In this document: piece after piece, positions 7,174-10,342 of the stretch
How positions within the stretch are numbered: position 1 is the stretch's first letter
Layout: each line of letters begins with the position of its first letter
From: CAZIAK01 sp964537035
Lineage (GTDB): Bacteria > Planctomycetota > B15-G4
NCBI GenBank assembly: GCA_964537035.1
Contig: CAZIAK010000087.1
Coordinates: 1 to 10,342 of the forward strand
Length of the DNA stretch: 10,342 nucleotides
Direction: 5' to 3'
The notes under the pieces: model-generated
The model's database searches: none
Told to the model about the DNA's origin: nothing
Seen by the model: only the letters and a program-made list of their open reading frames with translations
Translations under genes and position numbers: made by a program

Positions 7174-8195
7174 GCGAGTTCTCATCCAGCTACGACCCCG
7201 GCGTGCAGGTCAGCGCCGACGACACGCTCTGCCTGCATCGCAACGAGAACCTGCTGGTGGGGACCGACTGGGCCATCGACGCAGCCCGCGAGGCCATCCC
7301 CCGGGCGGCCATCCAGTCTTACCCGGACGCCACCTCGCTGCCCCTGCGTGAAGCCCTCGCCGCTCATTACGACGTGAAGACCGAGAACATCTTCGTGGGC
7401 AACGGCGCCGACGAGGTGCTCGCGGATCTGCTGGCTGCCCTGCGCCCACGATACGACCGCTTCGGCGTGCTCGATGTGCACTTCAAGATCTACGACCTGC
7501 TCGCCGAGCGCATGGGCTTCGGCGTCGACATCCTGCCCGGCGACAGCTTCGCCTCCGGACACGTCACCGCCGAGGGCAAGCCGAACCTCTCGCTGATCGA
7601 CTCGCCGGGGGCCATCGCCGGGTCGAGCGTGCCCGTCGAAGAGGTCATGTCCCTGGCCCGCCCCGAGGGCTCGTTTCTGATCTGGGACAACGTCTACGGC
7701 GAGTACGCCTATCACGAGCTGCCCCGCCCCCTGCCAGACAACGTGGTCTTCGTGCGCAGCTTCTCGAAGTTCTACGGGCTGGCCGGGCTGCGAGTGGGCT
7801 ACTGCATCGGCGAGGCCGGGCTCATCGGACGCATGCTCGCGCAGAAAGATGCCTTCAACGTGAACAGCTTCGGGCAGGTGATGGCCCAGGCTGCCCTGAA
7901 GCGCCACGACGACTTCGCCGACCTCAGGGATGAGCTCGTCGAGCACCGCACCATGCTCACCAGCGAGCTCACAGCCCTGGGCTTCGAGGTCAAACCGTCC
8001 GATTCGGTGGGCGTGCTGGCGACTCACCCCGATCATTCAGCCGAGTGGCTGCAGGCCGAGCTGCTGAAACGCCACGTGGCCGTGCGGCGCTTCACCGACG
8101 ACGTGATCTGCGATTACATCCGCATCACCGCCGCTCCGAAGGCCGACATGGAGCGGTTCCTGGACACGGTGCGGAAGGTCATCGCCGCGAGCTGA
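7170..8195 (+). CDS. HisC-like PLP-dependent aminotransferase with altered NPTG motif
   Basis: A 341-residue fold-type I enzyme most like histidinol-phosphate aminotransferase (HisC). Matching segments are LHRNEN near the N-terminus (HisC L-x-x-NEN), YPDATSLPLREALAAHY, ENIFVGNGADEVL, the cofactor-contact Asp173 and Tyr176 in WDNVYGEYA, the Schiff-base Lys200 in RSFSKFYGLAGLRVGY and the C-terminal arginine in YIRITAAP. The segment that should read SPNNPTG, whose asparagine contacts the PLP 3'-oxygen, reads DSPGAIAG (144-151), so the usual NPTG is missing. The PTY equivalent is VHF. The GTG start overlaps the C-domain stop by four bases, indicating translational coupling and a shared pathway. 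It probably interconverts a keto acid and an unusual amino acid for the NRPS; histidine synthesis is unlikely here. The changed motif might also mean a non-transaminase reaction. Confidence 0.85.
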   Translation: MSEFSSSYDPGVQVSADDTLCLHRNENLLVGTDWAIDAAREAIPRAAIQSYPDATSLPLREALAAHYDVKTENIFVGNGADEVLADLLAALRPRYDRFGVLDVHFKIYDLLAERMGFGVDILPGDSFASGHVTAEGKPNLSLIDSPGAIAGSSVPVEEVMSLARPEGSFLIWDNVYGEYAYHELPRPLPDNVVFVRSFSKFYGLAGLRVGYCIGEAGLIGRMLAQKDAFNVNSFGQVMAQAALKRHDDFADLRDELVEHRTMLTSELTALGFEVKPSDSVGVLATHPDHSAEWLQAELLKRHVAVRRFTDDVICDYIRITAAPKADMERFLDTVRKVIAAS

Positions 8196-8267
8196 GCACC
8201 GGCTACACTACCCCACCCTGCCCCCGCACTGCCGCAAAGACCAAGGCCACCGCCGAGCCCACACAAC

Positions 8268-8271
8268 GGAG
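8268..8271 (+). promoter_or_regulatory. Ribosome binding site of the MbtH-like gene
   Basis: GGAG lies six bases before the GTG at 8278 and sets that codon as the start. It is the clearest Shine-Dalgarno match among the genes of this window. Confidence 0.6.
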
Positions 8272-8277
8272 CGCCCC

Positions 8278-8496
8278 GTGAGCAACACAGACACCGAGCA
8301 GTTCAAGGTCGTGCTCAATCACGAAGAGCAGTATTCGATCTGGCCCGCCGAACGAGAGAACCCGGCGGGCTGGAACGACGCCGGCGTCAAGGGATCCAAA
8401 GAAGAGTGCCTGGCCGCCATCGCAGAACGGTGGACCGACATGCGCCCCCTGAGCCTGCGCCAGCCCACGGACGGCGACGGCAGCGGCGCTCCCTGA
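8278..8496 (+). CDS. MbtH-like NRPS accessory protein
   Basis: A 72-residue protein of typical MbtH length. It shows the family signature: NHEEQYSIWP (family NxExQxSxWP), PAGWNDAGVKGSKEECLAAI with the two conserved tryptophans, and WTDMRPLSLR. MbtH-like proteins bind the large subdomain of A domains and are often needed for solubility or full adenylation activity. Only one A domain is seen in the window, so the divergent NRPS is the likely partner. It lies 82 bases after the aminotransferase and 61 bases before the glycosyltransferase on the same strand. The C-terminal end (QPTDGDGSGAP) is flexible and not conserved. The start is GTG with a good ribosome binding site. Confidence 0.96.
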   Translation: MSNTDTEQFKVVLNHEEQYSIWPAERENPAGWNDAGVKGSKEECLAAIAERWTDMRPLSLRQPTDGDGSGAP

Positions 8497-8557
8497 GCCC
8501 CCCTTCGCGCCCAGCCCGCCCCCACAACCGCCCGCCATCGCCACGCCCACCAAGACC

Positions 8558-10342
8558 ATGTCCCACACCACCACTCCTGCGACGAGCGAGTCTCCCCTGC
8601 GACAGGGGTTGATCTGGTTTTGCGTGGCCGTGTCGGTGCTGGTGGCCATGGCTCAGGGCGCGGTGTGGGAGCATCAGCACGACGAGGGCACCACCTTCGA
8701 TCTGGGCATCGGCATCATCGAGAAGGGCGAGTTCGTCCCGGTCTGGCCCGAGAGCCCCCTCCCGGTCACCGCCCTCTACGAGACCGTCGAAGCTCGCAGC
8801 GACTACACGGTCCAGGACGCGGTCGAGTCGGTGACCGTGCCCAACTACCGCATGTTTCACCCCCCCGGGTACTACGTGCTGATCCACCTGTGGACCAAGA
8901 TCTTCGGCACCTCGCGCATCCCCATGCGCCTGCCCGCCTACTTTCTTGGTGCCCTGGCGATCTTGGGCATGGTGGCCATCGCCCGGCGGGTCATCCCCGA
9001 AGCCACGGGCACGGTGTGGGTCGCCTTGATCTTCGGCCTCTCGCCCTGGGTCTTGAGGCTGGAGAACTTCACCCGCCCCTATCACCTGGCGCTGTTCTGC
9101 GCGGTGTGGGCCACGGTGGCCGTGCTGAACATGCAAGCAGAGGGAAGGCCTCGCAACGGTTGGCGCGCGCTGTTCGTGGTGCTCTCGCTCATCGGGCTCT
9201 ACAGCATCTACCACTACGCGTTCATGCTGGCCTGGCACCTGCTGCTGATCGCCTGGCAGGGTTGGTCTGCCGGACGTGAACGGCGGCGTGGCGAAGTGAT
9301 CGCCCTGGGCGCCATGCTGCTCGGCCTGCTCGCCGGCTTCGCGCCCTGGCTGCGCAACTTCGGCCTGCACCTGAAGGTCTCCGGCAACTCCGGCGACTAC
9401 TTCACCGGCACGGTGGCCGAGACCCACTGGTACACGTACTTCAGCCGGGCCTTTCAGGACTTCACCATCGGGGACGCCATCCAGACCTACCAAGGTCGCA
9501 ACCTGGCCACGATCGTGCTGATCCTCGGCGCCGTCACCTTGCCCGTGGTGATCTGGGCCTTCGCCGGCCCCGCCCGACGAGCCCTGGACAGCTGCGCCAG
9601 GCGTTTCTGGATCAGCGCCGCCGCGGTGCCCCTGCTGATCCTGGCCTCCGACATGGTGCAGGGCGGCCACACCATCTTCATCACCAAGCTCTGCTTCGGG
9701 ATGATCATCTTGTTGGTGCTCATGGTGGTGCGGGCCTGGCTGGCCCTCCCCATCGCCTGGCTGCGCCACACGGGCCTGGCCAGCTGGGCCCTGCTCTTCG
9801 TGGTCTGCATGAGCTTCAACACCTACACCCGCGCCGCCGAGCCCTCCAGCATGGAAGACGCCGCGGCGGTCATCGCCCAGGCCGACACCGACGATCATCT
9901 GGTGGTGCTCAGCACCGACCTGCGGGGCTACTCGGCGCCGTTCCTGCTCAGCCTGCGCGACGCCGGCGTGGGACGGGTCTTCGTCGTCCAGGCCCCCGGT
10001 CACAAGGGCCTCACCGAGCTGATGAAAGGCGTGACCAAGAGCACCCGCTTCTCCCGGGTCAGTCTGGTGAACTTCAAGATCCCCGCCTACAAGGGTCAGA
10101 TGATGTGGGAGGAGACCTTCGTGCGCCGCGAGGTGGTCGTCCCCGCCCGAGAAGGCAAGGAGTGGCTGACCTTCTGGCACAACCGCCAGCCCTGGATGGG
10201 CCCGGGCGCTCCCCTCACCGACAACCGGGCCCCCACGCGCATGCGCGAACTCTGGGTGCTCGGGCCGGTGCGCGCGCAGTTCTACTCCAGCCCCATCGTC
10301 ACCGAAGAAGACAACGAGGACGCCAAACCAGCGAGACGGCGG
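8558..10342 (+). CDS. GT-C fold membrane glycosyltransferase (PMT_2/ArnT-like), 3' end cut by window
   Basis: The frame from the ATG at 8558 is open for 595 codons to the window edge with no stop. The first membrane helix is at about residues 17-36 (LIWFCVAVSVLVAMAQGAV), followed by an external loop with Asp42-Glu43 in HQHDEGTTFDLG, the position of the catalytic acidic residue in GT39/GT83-type enzymes. HPPGYYVLIHLW (from His101) and MRLPAYFLG match the family's HPPxYYxLLHLW and LRLPSALLG. Several more hydrophobic helices follow to about residue 430, then a soluble, probably periplasmic or extracellular domain with a charged end (EEDNEDAKPARRR), so the true stop is probably close. Such enzymes transfer sugars from polyprenyl-phosphate carriers to lipids, proteins or glycans. 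It could decorate the product or the envelope, or be a neighbour. No strong ribosome binding site is visible. Confidence 0.82.
   Translation, partial: MSHTTTPATSESPLRQGLIWFCVAVSVLVAMAQGAVWEHQHDEGTTFDLGIGIIEKGEFVPVWPESPLPVTALYETVEARSDYTVQDAVESVTVPNYRMFHPPGYYVLIHLWTKIFGTSRIPMRLPAYFLGALAILGMVAIARRVIPEATGTVWVALIFGLSPWVLRLENFTRPYHLALFCAVWATVAVLNMQAEGRPRNGWRALFVVLSLIGLYSIYHYAFMLAWHLLLIAWQGWSAGRERRRGEVIALGAMLLGLLAGFAPWLRNFGLHLKVSGNSGDYFTGTVAETHWYTYFSRAFQDFTIGDAIQTYQGRNLATIVLILGAVTLPVVIWAFAGPARRALDSCARRFWISAAAVPLLILASDMVQGGHTIFITKLCFGMIILLVLMVVRAWLALPIAWLRHTGLASWALLFVVCMSFNTYTRAAEPSSMEDAAAVIAQADTDDHLVVLSTDLRGYSAPFLLSLRDAGVGRVFVVQAPGHKGLTELMKGVTKSTRFSRVSLVNFKIPAYKGQMMWEETFVRREVVVPAREGKEWLTFWHNRQPWMGPGAPLTDNRAPTRMRELWVLGPVRAQFYSSPIVTEEDNEDAKPARRR

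Noticed and set aside
7182..8036. Minus-strand open frame of 284 codons opposite the aminotransferase
   Set aside because: Antisense shadow with no motif; the plus strand has the PLP lysine motif and HisC-like blocks.
8387..10180. Minus-strand open frame of 597 codons opposite the membrane glycosyltransferase
   Set aside because: The low-complexity H/G/Q/E-rich protein has no motif, and it also covers part of MbtH. The plus strand encodes a coherent GT-C membrane protein with HPPxYY and an acidic first loop.
1..10342. CRISPR array, tRNA or rRNA gene, insertion sequence or integrase
   Set aside because: No regularly spaced repeats, no cloverleaf or rRNA-like sequence, and no transposase or recombinase motif were seen on either strand.

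Overview
The window is a high-GC bacterial contig piece (roughly two thirds G+C by eye) carrying a compact, divergently organised nonribosomal peptide synthetase (NRPS) locus. The run of exactly 100 N inside the main gene marks it as a draft or metagenome assembly. High GC, frequent GTG starts and the style of the NRPS linkers suit a myxobacterium-like or other high-GC Gram-negative lineage, but an actinomycete cannot be excluded from sequence alone.

Left arm (minus strand, read right to left from about 5246): a single-module NRPS with the order remnant half-C, A, embedded N-methyltransferase, carrier protein. Nine bases after its stop starts a divergent serine hydroxymethyltransferase (SHMT) paralogue with a substituted active site. 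Sixteen bases further on is the start of a DUF1697-family gene, cut by the left window edge and probably outside the pathway. A roughly 300-bp intergenic region (5247-5550) separates the two arms and presumably holds both promoters.

Right arm (plus strand): a stand-alone condensation (C) domain protein with intact HHxxxDG; a HisC-like PLP aminotransferase that overlaps it by four bases (GTGA); an MbtH-like protein; and a multi-membrane GT-C-type glycosyltransferase that stays open to the right window edge.

Working model (inference): the module, helped by the MbtH protein, activates one amino acid, possibly cysteine, N-methylates it and holds it on the carrier protein. Its own C domain is a catalytically dead remnant, so bond formation or release would be done in trans by the stand-alone C domain. 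The SHMT paralogue, which has Tyr-to-Thr at the position equivalent to E. coli GlyA Tyr55 as I recall for alpha-methylserine hydroxymethyltransferases, and the unusual aminotransferase (no NPTG motif) look like suppliers of a non-proteinogenic building block. The membrane glycosyltransferase may be a tailoring enzyme or a neighbour. No thioesterase, transporter or regulator is visible. I do not recognise this gene combination as a described pathway; the main limit is the assembly gap, which removes most of the A-domain specificity pocket.
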